From the NCBI GenBank assembly GCA_024401435.1, contig JAKSLB010000003.1, positions 124,001-188,000 on the forward strand: DNA of 64,000 bases, written 5' to 3'. The notes under the pieces are model-generated. The model made no database searches and had not been told where the DNA came from. It saw only the letters and a program-made list of their open reading frames with translations. Source of the DNA: Paludibacteraceae bacterium (GTDB lineage Bacteria; Bacteroidota; Bacteroidia; Bacteroidales; Paludibacteraceae). Both the position numbers and the translations under genes were made by a program. How positions within the stretch are numbered: position 1 is the stretch's first letter; the number at the start of each line of letters is the position of its first letter. Shown here piece after piece: positions 35,761-44,048 of this stretch.

Positions 35761-36810
35761 CTATTTAGCACTTGAAAATTCTTTTATTCTCTGTTCTTCG
35801 CTTCTCTTACAAACTAAGAACTGACCATTCTTTTCACTGATGATATAACCATCCAAGCCTTGCAAGACCACACGAGTCGCATCGGCAGCATGAACCACAC
35901 AATTCGCACACTCATACATCTGCACGTTACCCACTGCAGCATTTTCTTGAGAATCATGAGAGAGAAGACCGTGTAGAGAAGCCCAGTTACCAAGATCGCT
36001 CCATCCAAACTCAGCAGGTAAAGTGTAAATCTCTTTAGACTTTTCCATTACGGCATAATCTATGCTGATTTTCTCACACGTTGGAAATAGTTGATCGACC
36101 GTTGCTTTCTCCTGATTCGTAAAGAACGACTGACTCATCTCATCCATGATAGCACTCAACGCAGGAGCATGCATACGCAACTCCGCCATGATGGTTTGTA
36201 AATTCCACACAAAAATACCTGCATTCCACAAATAATTACCATCTTCCAAATATGCTTTTGCTGTTTGAATATCAGGTTTTTCTTTAAACTCAGCTACCTT
36301 CACAATATCTTCCATTGCCTGCTGATTTGTAGCATGAATATAACCATATCCAGTTTCTGGACGAGAAGGCTTAATACCAATCGTTACAATGGCATGTCTG
36401 TCGGATGTGAAACGTAGAGCCTCTTCAATCACACGTTGAAACTCTATCGTATTGATTACCAAAGCATCGCTCGGTGTCACAACGATATTAGCATCTGGAT
36501 ATTTCTTTTGAATTTTCCAACATGCATAAGCAATACATGGAGCCGTATTACGTGCTGCAGGTTCAGCCAAGATATTATCAACTGGAATCTCTGGCAACTG
36601 TTCTCTAACAATATCCACATATGCAGCATTGGTCACGATCCAAACATGGTCAGCAGGGCATACGGGAGCGAAACGATCGTAAGTCATTTGAATCAAACTA
36701 CGCCCCATGCCCATCACATCAATAAATTGCTTTGGATAATCTGGAGTACTCAATGGCCAAAAGCGGCTACCCACGCCACCTGCCATTATAATTACATGAT
36801 TGTTATTCAT
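35761..36810 (-). CDS. manC: Mannose-1-phosphate guanylyltransferase
   Basis: 349 aa nucleotidyltransferase. Pyrophosphorylase signature IIMAGGVGSRFWPLST at the N-terminus, YPKQFIDV with the nucleotide-binding Lys, EPAARNTAPCIAYA and VVTPSDALV. The C-terminal FAWSDLGNWASLH-like stretch (FGWSDLGNW) is typical of the GMP family. It makes GDP-mannose from Man-1-P and GTP for polysaccharide or glycolipid synthesis. It lacks the C-terminal isomerase domain of bifunctional ManC/AlgA. It lies in the same direction as, and close to, the PqqD cluster. Confidence 0.92.
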   Translation of the reverse strand: MNNNHVIIMAGGVGSRFWPLSTPDYPKQFIDVMGMGRSLIQMTYDRFAPVCPADHVWIVTNAAYVDIVREQLPEIPVDNILAEPAARNTAPCIAYACWKIQKKYPDANIVVTPSDALVINTIEFQRVIEEALRFTSDRHAIVTIGIKPSRPETGYGYIHATNQQAMEDIVKVAEFKEKPDIQTAKAYLEDGNYLWNAGIFVWNLQTIMAELRMHAPALSAIMDEMSQSFFTNQEKATVDQLFPTCEKISIDYAVMEKSKEIYTLPAEFGWSDLGNWASLHGLLSHDSQENAAVGNVQMYECANCVVHAADATRVVLQGLDGYIISEKNGQFLVCKRSEEQRIKEFSSAK

Positions 36811-36855
36811 ATCTTTTTTATTTATAGGGCAAATTTAAAAATAGTTTTCTTTAAA

Positions 36856-37980
36856 TTAAACTCCCTTACTTAATCTTTTAAAGCCCATCATCAAATTTGC
36901 CAAAAGCAACTTAAATGATAATGGAACCGAGATTTTTAGCAAACAAGCATATCTATTTATATGGATACACAAAGAGCGAAATTTCTTCCGCCAATATTTT
37001 TTTTCTTTCCCGTAATCTCGACCTGATGCAAAATTACCATCCTCCATAATCACAGAAACGAAGTTGTCTAATTTTTGATCATTCATTTTTTCATAAAAAG
37101 GGAATTCGGATGCTGGCAACCCTAATCGTTGAACCATTAAAGCGCCACAAAGTAGCCATTCATCCCACAATTTCACATCTTTCAAATCTTTTTGTAATTT
37201 TTCTCTATCCAATGAATCGGAAATGTTATGAAGGCACATAGCCAAATCAGCAAACTGACGGAATCCTACGCCTCCTGTTTTAAAATGGTTCCACAGATGA
37301 CTAAGCAAATAAACGGGTAAGATTTGTATCGGGAAAACAGGAATCTCAGTCTCAGCAATTTTCACAAAGGAGAGATTACGAACAGCTTCCTGCATCAACT
37401 TTTGATACGCTTTATCATCTTGCGGATAGAACTGAAGTTCTGAATAACGATGTATCTCATATTCTGTTTCCTTCCACTTCATCTCTTGATGTTTATCCGT
37501 AGCCTTTTCAAATACAGCCTGAGGATATTGATGTTTCAAAAAATCACAAACCGCATCATAATCCTCCGAACCCACATATACATCCACATCTCCACACTTA
37601 CGAAAAAAAGGGTTTTTGTAATAGGGTGCCAAACTCTGTCCTTTCATCAAAACAGGATGAAATCCATGTTGTTGCAACAAAGTGAAAAAAGAGACTATAT
37701 CAGCATTTAAACGGCTATGTTCCCTCATATTCAAAGCCATCAATTGCATGAATCGATTTTGAACAGCACCATCTGGCTGATATTCTTTAGGCAAGGACAA
37801 TATAGAATTGGTCAGTAAACTCTGCAACGCATGCATCTCTACTGCATAAAAGATTGCATTCCACGACCATGTTTTTCCCCACTGTTCAGGTACTAGGGGC
37901 TCATTCCACAACGCATGACGAAGAAGGGCAAAAAAGATATCTGTTTCACTTGTAGACAATGGCATTGCTGTTTGTTTCAT
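36856..37980 (-). CDS. NTP_transf_5-type nucleotidyltransferase
   Basis: 374 aa. The fold hallmark is VLMKGQSLAPYYKNPFFRKCGDVDVYV: the GDVDVYV metal-binding Asp pair with the upstream lysine-glycine segment. This family (PF14907, uncharacterised) is linked to polysaccharide loci and, in several Bacillota and Proteobacteria, to lasso-peptide clusters, where it modifies peptide phosphates made by an HprK-like kinase. The gene is followed 45 nt later by the guanylyltransferase and preceded 22 nt earlier by the HprK-like kinase. Substrate unknown. Confidence 0.82.
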   Translation of the reverse strand: MKQTAMPLSTSETDIFFALLRHALWNEPLVPEQWGKTWSWNAIFYAVEMHALQSLLTNSILSLPKEYQPDGAVQNRFMQLMALNMREHSRLNADIVSFFTLLQQHGFHPVLMKGQSLAPYYKNPFFRKCGDVDVYVGSEDYDAVCDFLKHQYPQAVFEKATDKHQEMKWKETEYEIHRYSELQFYPQDDKAYQKLMQEAVRNLSFVKIAETEIPVFPIQILPVYLLSHLWNHFKTGGVGFRQFADLAMCLHNISDSLDREKLQKDLKDVKLWDEWLLCGALMVQRLGLPASEFPFYEKMNDQKLDNFVSVIMEDGNFASGRDYGKEKKYWRKKFRSLCIHINRYACLLKISVPLSFKLLLANLMMGFKRLSKGV

Positions 37981-38002
37981 AACACAACATTTATTGATTC
38001 AA

Positions 38003-38752
38003 CTATTTATCGGCAGGAATTTGTCCCGACATAACACCATACGACAATTCTGCTGCAGAGAGATCCATATTACATTGCAAATGATACAATGCCACAGAAG
38101 AAGAGAGTCGATTAACCAATGACAAGACTTGCAATAGTTTCGTGCGATCCTCCGGAAGATATGTTTGTTTCAACAAAAAAGTAGTAGCCTCAACGGGTGT
38201 AATCTTTCGAATTTGATTTTCCAAACCACGTTCCAACAGACAGATAGAACGCAAAGGGACCTCCACATTAGAACTTAAATGATGCTTCCCATTCCATGGC
38301 GTACCACACACGACAGCTTTATTTTCAATAAAACGAATCAATGGTTTATCATCATTCACCATCACAGCTTGCTTCCCTAATAATTTTCGCCACAAAGAGG
38401 TATGAGTAGACTTTCCAACACCACTCTTAGCCGTAAAAAGATAACCGACATTATTCACCGCCACGACAGAACCATGAAACAACAATGTATCATACTGAAT
38501 CATACAGACCGCCAATTGACGATAAACCGCCAATGTTTCTAAATAATCATCAGAATACTCAGTTATCATCTGCAGTTCCCGTTCTTGTTGCATACGAGAA
38601 TATTCTCGTTCCTTCTCTATATCAGCATTAGTCACGACAATAGAATATTCAGCAGGCAGTGTGGTTCGATAATCCACACACATCGTATGAATCTTCTCAT
38701 AGATCGACTCTATTTCAACTACATGTCCTGCTATTTTATAACATCCCTTCAT
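38003..38752 (-). CDS. HprK-like kinase
   Basis: 249 aa. The P-loop AKSGVGKSTHTSLW (about 108-121) is followed by VMVNDDKPLIRF with an Asp pair and then CGTPWNGKHH, the layout of HPr kinase-like ATPases found in peptide-modification clusters. The N-terminal HTH/DRTGG domain of true HprK is absent, and no PTS genes are nearby. In lasso-peptide clusters such proteins phosphorylate the precursor. It is 6 nt from the PqqD gene, so in one operon. Confidence 0.82.
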   Translation of the reverse strand: MKGCYKIAGHVVEIESIYEKIHTMCVDYRTTLPAEYSIVVTNADIEKEREYSRMQQERELQMITEYSDDYLETLAVYRQLAVCMIQYDTLLFHGSVVAVNNVGYLFTAKSGVGKSTHTSLWRKLLGKQAVMVNDDKPLIRFIENKAVVCGTPWNGKHHLSSNVEVPLRSICLLERGLENQIRKITPVEATTFLLKQTYLPEDRTKLLQVLSLVNRLSSSVALYHLQCNMDLSAAELSYGVMSGQIPADK

Positions 38753-38758
38753 ATCAAC

Positions 38759-39025
38759 TTACTCAACCAAAAGACCCGATTTTTGTAACTGAGACAAAAA
38801 ATCTTCTGTCGCTTTTTGTGCTTGTTGTTCGGTGACATCAAAATTCTCCAACATGGATTGCACAATCTCTTGCTGATTCTTTCCTTGTTGAATAAATTCA
38901 AAAATATGTTTTGCCGTATTATTCAAACGGATCATACCTTTAAAATTTTCCGAACCAGCACCAATGGCAACAGCTATAAAAGAGCCAGCCACCTCTTGAA
39001 TTACAAAATCATATTTTAACTTCAT
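38759..39025 (-). CDS. PqqD-like peptide-binding protein (RRE fold)
   Basis: 88 aa. The pattern DFVIQEVAGSFIAVAIG ... IRLNNTAKHIFEFIQQGK ... IVQSMLENFDVTEQQAQKAT ... FLSQLQKSGLL is the PqqD family: a winged-helix domain that binds leader peptides of ribosomally made, modified peptides. It is flanked by the HprK-like kinase and the ABC transporter with 6-nt gaps, so these are tightly co-expressed. No radical-SAM or lasso cyclase gene is next to it. Confidence 0.88.
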   Translation of the reverse strand: MKLKYDFVIQEVAGSFIAVAIGAGSENFKGMIRLNNTAKHIFEFIQQGKNQQEIVQSMLENFDVTEQQAQKATEDFLSQLQKSGLLVE

Positions 39026-39031
39026 AATAAA

Positions 39032-40654
39032 TTAAGAATTAATCGAAATAATACGAGAACAGAATGCCAAGGAACTTTCACGATGAGCTATCACAACAAT
39101 CGTTAACTCCTTGCAATTATCTGACAAAGATTGTAATGTCTGATTGATTTCCTGTTCTGTTTGTGTATCTACTGAAGACGTTGCTTCGTCGAGAAACAAC
39201 ACCTCTGGGGATTTATATATGGCACGAGCAATTCCAATTCGCTGACGTTGACCACCAGACATACGAGAGCCCGCTTCACCCATCTGTGTATGAATACCAT
39301 TCGGAAGACTTTCAGCCCAATCTAACAAACAAGACAAACAAAGAACCTCTTTAATTTTATCTTCACTCACATCAGATTGTCCCATTGCCACATTCTCTGC
39401 CAACGTACCCTGAAGAATATAGACATCCTGAGGAACATAGCCCACCTGACGTAACCAATCAGAATGCGTAGAATGATTCAACTCCTTGTCATCTATCAAC
39501 ACTCGTCCCTCCTGCGGTTGGTAAAAGCCTAACAAAAGATTGAATAATGTACTCTTTCCAGAACCACTAACGCCACAAAAGCCTATGCGTTCGCCCTTCT
39601 GAATAGACATAGAATAATTCTGGAAAACAGATGTTCCATCCGAAAAAGAAAAAGAAACATTCTCCATCTTCAATTCATGTCGGAATGGAATTTTCTCTGA
39701 CTCAGTCTCATCTTCTTGTTTATTTGTCAAGTTTTTTTCCAACAGATCGACCGAGAAAGTAGATTGTTGAATAGTAGACCATGCAGAAACAATATTACGG
39801 AAAGCAGGCATCAAACGGAATGCAGCCAAGGCGAAAGCTCCCCCTAACAATGCACTATTAGCTCCTTGAATTAGCAAAAGAAGTGCCAAACCAAATACCA
39901 AGGCTAACTCTGTCAATAGCGATGGAATTGAAAACATCATCACTATTTTTTCCCTGTATTTTGCAATCGTTTTCAATCCAGAAGAAAAGGCACTCATCTG
40001 TTTCTCATAAGCATCATACACCTCCAATTCCGAAAATCCTCGGAACGTTTCCACCACGATTCGCGATTGTTGTCGACGAGCATCCATCTCTTCCTTTCCA
40101 CAAAGTTGCATTTTCCCTTTAAATAAAAAAGCGTAAACAGCAACTAATGGAATCATAACTGCAATCATCAAAAAGGAAAGTAACGGAGAGTACCAAACTA
40201 AAGCAGCAAAAATAAAAAGAACTAAAAAAGACTCTGCCACTATGGTATATAAACCTTGCAAAACGTTTACACAAAACACCATACTAACAGACGTCACATC
40301 ATTGGTTAAGGCAACAGGGCCAGACTCTTTGATAAAAAGAAGACCCTTTTTGTAATATTGCTCAAATAATGATGAACTATAATAGCGATACTGATTCATC
40401 AAGTATCTCGTCTGAACTTTCGTCAACAACATAACAAGAAGGTTTTTGACAAGAATGAATAAAAAGATTGCACCAAAAACCATCATCATTTTATTCGTAG
40501 ACGGATGCTCTTCCAACACCATTTTGAGCAAAGGAAATAAAGAAGCCAATCCCGCAAAATTCAAAAGAGAACGCAGCAACGCCATAAAAGAGAGCCACAT
40601 ACTACGTTTTTTATCCTCCGAAGATTGTAAATTATATATTCTTTTAACAATCAT
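39032..40654 (-). CDS. ABC transporter, fused permease-ATPase (exporter type)
   Basis: 540 aa half-transporter. The N-terminal part (to about 310) has about six membrane helices. The C-terminal ATPase has Walker A GVSGSGKST, the Q-loop region VPQDVYILQGTLAENV, signature MSGGQRQRIG, Walker B VLFLDEATSSVD and H-loop VIAHR. It would act as a homodimeric exporter of a peptide, lipid or lipid-linked sugar. The start codon overlaps the stop of the upstream 50-aa gene as ATGA, which implies coupled translation. The PqqD and kinase genes immediately downstream favour peptide export. Confidence 0.9.
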   Translation of the reverse strand: MIVKRIYNLQSSEDKKRSMWLSFMALLRSLLNFAGLASLFPLLKMVLEEHPSTNKMMMVFGAIFLFILVKNLLVMLLTKVQTRYLMNQYRYYSSSLFEQYYKKGLLFIKESGPVALTNDVTSVSMVFCVNVLQGLYTIVAESFLVLFIFAALVWYSPLLSFLMIAVMIPLVAVYAFLFKGKMQLCGKEEMDARRQQSRIVVETFRGFSELEVYDAYEKQMSAFSSGLKTIAKYREKIVMMFSIPSLLTELALVFGLALLLLIQGANSALLGGAFALAAFRLMPAFRNIVSAWSTIQQSTFSVDLLEKNLTNKQEDETESEKIPFRHELKMENVSFSFSDGTSVFQNYSMSIQKGERIGFCGVSGSGKSTLFNLLLGFYQPQEGRVLIDDKELNHSTHSDWLRQVGYVPQDVYILQGTLAENVAMGQSDVSEDKIKEVLCLSCLLDWAESLPNGIHTQMGEAGSRMSGGQRQRIGIARAIYKSPEVLFLDEATSSVDTQTEQEINQTLQSLSDNCKELTIVVIAHRESSLAFCSRIISINS

Positions 40655-40803
40655 TTATTTACCTGTTCGCCTGATGAATTTCCTTGGTTATTATTCATTT
40701 TAGTTCGTAACTCCTTAATCTTCCGAATACGACTTTTAGCCTCCCAAGCTTTCTTCTTGATTTCGTACTCTTCTTGATGTCTTTCTAAGAAATTATCTGC
40801 CAT
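40651..40803 (-). CDS. 50-aa charged protein, coupled to the ABC transporter gene
   Basis: Starts at the ATG at 40803, 11 nt after the stop of the Smr gene; the frame continues upstream only into that gene. The sequence begins MADNFLERHQEEYEIKKKAW, is helical and basic, and ends NQGNSSGEQVNK. Stop and next start overlap (ATGA, 40651-40654). It could be a small conserved housekeeping protein, or less likely the precursor peptide of the cluster. The Asn/Gly/Ser-rich tail is the only feature that speaks for a precursor. Confidence 0.6.
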   Translation of the reverse strand: MADNFLERHQEEYEIKKKAWEAKSRIRKIKELRTKMNNNQGNSSGEQVNK

Positions 40804-40814
40804 AGCCTCAACTT

Positions 40815-41861
40815 TTAACGGATTGTCACCATTGTAGCACCATAACCATACTCTTGAAACGAAGCATCCTGTACATAGCAAGAAGAATATTTCAATTTCA
40901 ATTGTTTTAGAATCTCTTTTCGTAAAACGCCATTCCCTTTTCCATGAATAAAGACAATCTTCTGACCTTTACGTTTTGCATTTTCTTGCATCAAGTTATT
41001 GAAAGTATCCAATTGATACTGAAGCATATCATTAGAAGACATACCATTTGTATTGTCGACCAACTGATTCATATGTAAATCCTTAACGATTATGTCCATA
41101 GGTTTCTGCTTCTGAGATATTTTCGCAGCAAAACGAGTCTCTTTCTGTTGAAGGACACGCTCCAATTCATCTTCCGTAACCATAGAAGCCACAGCAACAT
41201 CATTTTGTATAACTGGACACATCAAAGCCAATTCGTCGAAATAATCATTTTCGACAAAGCTATGTAATTTATAAAACTTAACAGCATTTTGTTTGATTTG
41301 CACATCATAAACAGGCTTTAACGTATAGGTACGTTTTTGTTTCAGTGCCAATATTTGAATTCTTAATTGTTCCCAATCATTCAAATCATTTCTATCCACT
41401 TCCTGCAAAAGTATTTTGGTGTTGGGTTGAATAAAGCCAACAGTCTTACTAACAAACTTTGTTCCAACCATTGCAGCAATGTTATAAGACAAATAATAAT
41501 TACTATCATTTATCAAATAAGCATCAAAATTAGTAGAAGAAAGAACCTTTTCATTTTGCGGCAAAAATGCTAAAAAAACATTGAGTATTTCACCTTCTGG
41601 CGTATCTTCCTGAGGTTTATAGGGTTCCGATTCTTGTTCTTTCTCGACAAAATCTTCTAACGTCTCTATTTCCTTCTCTTTTTTCTTTTCCTGCGTGTGA
41701 ATCGTATTTTCAGTTTCCACCACCACACATTCACGAGCAAGTGTTGGCACATCAAAGCCATCATCATCTGTCACCATCACCAATTCTCGATTGACGATTT
41801 TCGTCACAACCCCACCGCCTACAGCGTTTAGGAAACGCACTCTATCTCCAACTTTTACCAT
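40815..41861 (-). CDS. DUF2027/Smr-domain protein
   Basis: 348 aa from the ATG at 41861 (a TTG lies 6 nt upstream). The N-terminal 50 residues (VKVGDRVRFLNAVGGGVVTKIV ... VMVTDDDGFDVPTL) are the small beta-barrel start of the DUF2027 family. A charged linker and a beta-rich middle domain (VFLAFLPQNEKVLSSTNF) follow. The C-terminal 90 residues are an Smr domain (MDIIVKDLHMNQLV ... KIVFIHGKGNGVLRKEI) with the H-G-K-G-N-G loop of MutS2-type nickases. Nucleic-acid binding or cleavage is expected from the domain; the cellular role is unknown. Confidence 0.85.
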   Translation of the reverse strand: MVKVGDRVRFLNAVGGGVVTKIVNRELVMVTDDDGFDVPTLARECVVVETENTIHTQEKKKEKEIETLEDFVEKEQESEPYKPQEDTPEGEILNVFLAFLPQNEKVLSSTNFDAYLINDSNYYLSYNIAAMVGTKFVSKTVGFIQPNTKILLQEVDRNDLNDWEQLRIQILALKQKRTYTLKPVYDVQIKQNAVKFYKLHSFVENDYFDELALMCPVIQNDVAVASMVTEDELERVLQQKETRFAAKISQKQKPMDIIVKDLHMNQLVDNTNGMSSNDMLQYQLDTFNNLMQENAKRKGQKIVFIHGKGNGVLRKEILKQLKLKYSSCYVQDASFQEYGYGATMVTIR

Positions 41862-42191
41862 ATGCAATATTTTTTTACAAAAATACAGAATATAAAGAAT
41901 TTTAACAACAAAAAAAGATATGCTTATTTATCAAGCAATAAAGATAATAAATTACCCTTGTTATGAAAAAACGAAGTCCGTGGTTTTTCATTCCATTCAA
42001 CACTTCATCACCCATGATGTTTTTAACTTTAAATGTTATTTTTCTCTCTTCAAAGGTAGAACAACACAGAAGAAATATTCTTCATCATTTCATCATCAAT
42101 ATTAATTTCTTTTAATATCAACTTTATCGTCATTCATCGATAAAATCCCTCCATACGTAGTAATATATTTTTTCGTCTATCATTTTTTTTA
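41862..42191. other. Intergenic region, no gene seen
   Basis: About 330 nt of A/T-rich sequence between the divergent Smr and queA genes. I see no conserved frame, hairpin or repeat in it apart from the queA promoter at its right end. Confidence 0.5.
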
Positions 42192-42199
42192 TAATTTTG
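42192..42199 (+). promoter_or_regulatory. -7 promoter element of queA
   Basis: TAATTTTG matches TAnnTTTG, 36 nt before the ATG at 42235; TTTC about 18 nt upstream is a weak -33. Confidence 0.5.
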
Positions 42200-42234
42200 T
42201 GCACTGAAAAAGAAACATCAATACGTTGATTGAC

Positions 42235-43452
42235 ATGCAAAAACCAAAAGACATCGCCATTGAAAATTTCAACTACGATCTTCCAGATGAGCGTATCGCA
42301 AAATTCCCATTAGAGAAAAGAGATGAATCCAAATTGTTGCTTTACAACAACGGAGCTATATCTCATACAATTTTCAAAAATTTAGCACAACAACTAAATA
42401 GTGGAGATTTATTGGTTTGTAACAACACAAAGGTTATTCAAGCACGACTTCTATTTCAAAAAGAAACGGGTGCACACATTGAGGTCTTCTGTCTTGAACC
42501 TATTTCTCCTCACGACTACGTACTTACCTTCCAAACCACAAAAGAATGTACATGGAAATGTATGATAGGAAATGCCAGCAAATGGAAACATGACACCATT
42601 CTTGAGAAAAAGGTAATGATTGAGGGTAAAGAGTTAATCTTCAAAGCCGAACGTGGAGAAACCATCGGCAATGCTCATTATGTTCGTTTCTTTTGGGATG
42701 ACGAGACAATCAACTTCGCCTCTATTCTTGATGCATTTGGTGTCCTTCCCATTCCACCATATTTGCACAGAGAAACTGTAGAACGTGATAAGGTAACTTA
42801 TCAAACAGTCTATTCGAAAATTAAAGGTTCCGTAGCAGCACCTACAGCAGGACTACACTTTACCAATGATGTTTTCGACTCGCTTCGTGAGAAAAACATT
42901 GAATGCGAAGAGGTAACTCTTCATGTAGGTGCAGGCACATTTCAACCCGTAAAGTCCGAAACAATCGGAGATCACGAGATGCACACCGAATGGATTTCTG
43001 TCAAGAAATCTGTCATCGAGAAAATTCGTCAAGCAGGGAAAGTGGTTGCTGTCGGTACTACCTCCGTTCGCACATTAGAAAGTCTTTATTACATCGGCTG
43101 CCAATTGGCTGAAAATGATCAACTGGCAGAAACAGATTTAAAAGTAACACAATGGATGCCATACGAAAGTGGGTATTCACTATCTACTGAAGAGGCTTTA
43201 GATGCCATTCTACACTACATGCAGGCAAATGAGTTAGAAACAATTAATGCCAACACACAAATTATTATCGTACCAGGGTACACTTTCCATCTTGTGAAAG
43301 CAATCATCACCAATTTTCACCAACCACAAAGTACCTTATTACTACTTATCTCGGCTTTTGTAGGTGACGATTGGAAGAAGATGTATGCTTATGCAATGGA
43401 CAATGGATTTCGATTTTTAAGCTATGGGGATAGCTCTCTATTAAAGAAATAA
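42235..43452 (+). CDS. queA: S-adenosylmethionine:tRNA ribosyltransferase-isomerase
   Basis: 405 aa from the ATG at 42235; a TTG three codons upstream is less likely. Family blocks are FNYDLPDERIAKFPL at the start, GDLLVCNNTKVIQARL, HIEVFCLEP, SVAAPTAGLHFT, VTLHVGAGTFQPV and TNFHQPQSTLLLLISAF. The enzyme adds the epoxycyclopentane ring of epoxyqueuosine to preQ1-containing tRNA. It appears to be complete. The small lipoprotein gene follows 31 nt later. Confidence 0.95.
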   Translation: MQKPKDIAIENFNYDLPDERIAKFPLEKRDESKLLLYNNGAISHTIFKNLAQQLNSGDLLVCNNTKVIQARLLFQKETGAHIEVFCLEPISPHDYVLTFQTTKECTWKCMIGNASKWKHDTILEKKVMIEGKELIFKAERGETIGNAHYVRFFWDDETINFASILDAFGVLPIPPYLHRETVERDKVTYQTVYSKIKGSVAAPTAGLHFTNDVFDSLREKNIECEEVTLHVGAGTFQPVKSETIGDHEMHTEWISVKKSVIEKIRQAGKVVAVGTTSVRTLESLYYIGCQLAENDQLAETDLKVTQWMPYESGYSLSTEEALDAILHYMQANELETINANTQIIIVPGYTFHLVKAIITNFHQPQSTLLLLISAFVGDDWKKMYAYAMDNGFRFLSYGDSSLLKK

Positions 43453-43483
43453 ACTATTGAATAACAATTTAAAACACAACAAC

Positions 43484-44008
43484 ATGAATACCAAAAAATT
43501 ATTTAATTTGCTTTTAGTATGCCTATGTTATGGCATATTTACCGCTTGTACTTTCGAGGGAGATGGCACAGAAGATGATCCTACAGCGTATGAAAACGCT
43601 ATTACAATTGACGGAACCAAGTATCTTATTGACTCCTATAATTGTACTGTTTCACCTACGACAGATCTTAAATTCGTTGACAATTCAACGGGAACAACAG
43701 TTGTTGTAAAGAAAAAGGGAGAAGCTCTTCCAACATATATAGATAACAATCTATTAGACTATAACGACTGGTCCATTGACGTCACTGAAATAAAATCAAA
43801 TGGCACAAAAATTCTATATCATTACGAAAATCTTAACTCATATGATTTAGAGAACGGTATCAAAACATATTGGACTGCACCCGATGTTGCATCTATCTAT
43901 ATGGAAGACGCAGAAGATTACCTAACCGTTAAAATGAACCTAGACTTAGGCAAATTTGACAAAAAAGGTGTGGTAAAATTATATTGCTGTATGATAAAAG
44001 ATTATTAA
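43484..44008 (+). CDS. Small lipoprotein of unknown function
   Basis: 174 aa from the ATG at 43484, chosen because it opens into a lipoprotein signal (MNTKKLFNLLLVCLCYGIF, then TAC; lipid Cys about 21). The mature part begins TFEGDGTEDDPTAYENA and is acidic and beta-rich. No family recognised. It lies between queA and the giant T9SS cargo (40 nt from the latter), so it may be expressed with the cargo operon. Confidence 0.65.
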   Translation: MNTKKLFNLLLVCLCYGIFTACTFEGDGTEDDPTAYENAITIDGTKYLIDSYNCTVSPTTDLKFVDNSTGTTVVVKKKGEALPTYIDNNLLDYNDWSIDVTEIKSNGTKILYHYENLNSYDLENGIKTYWTAPDVASIYMEDAEDYLTVKMNLDLGKFDKKGVVKLYCCMIKDY

Positions 44009-44048
44009 CATCAAAAATCAAATCAAACAAATTTCAAACAATAAAGTT

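Noticed and set aside
40804-40881. Longer N-terminus for the 50-aa protein
   Set aside because: The extra 26 codons lie inside the end of the Smr gene and look like its antisense-free shadow frame; the ATG at 40803 fits the spacing.
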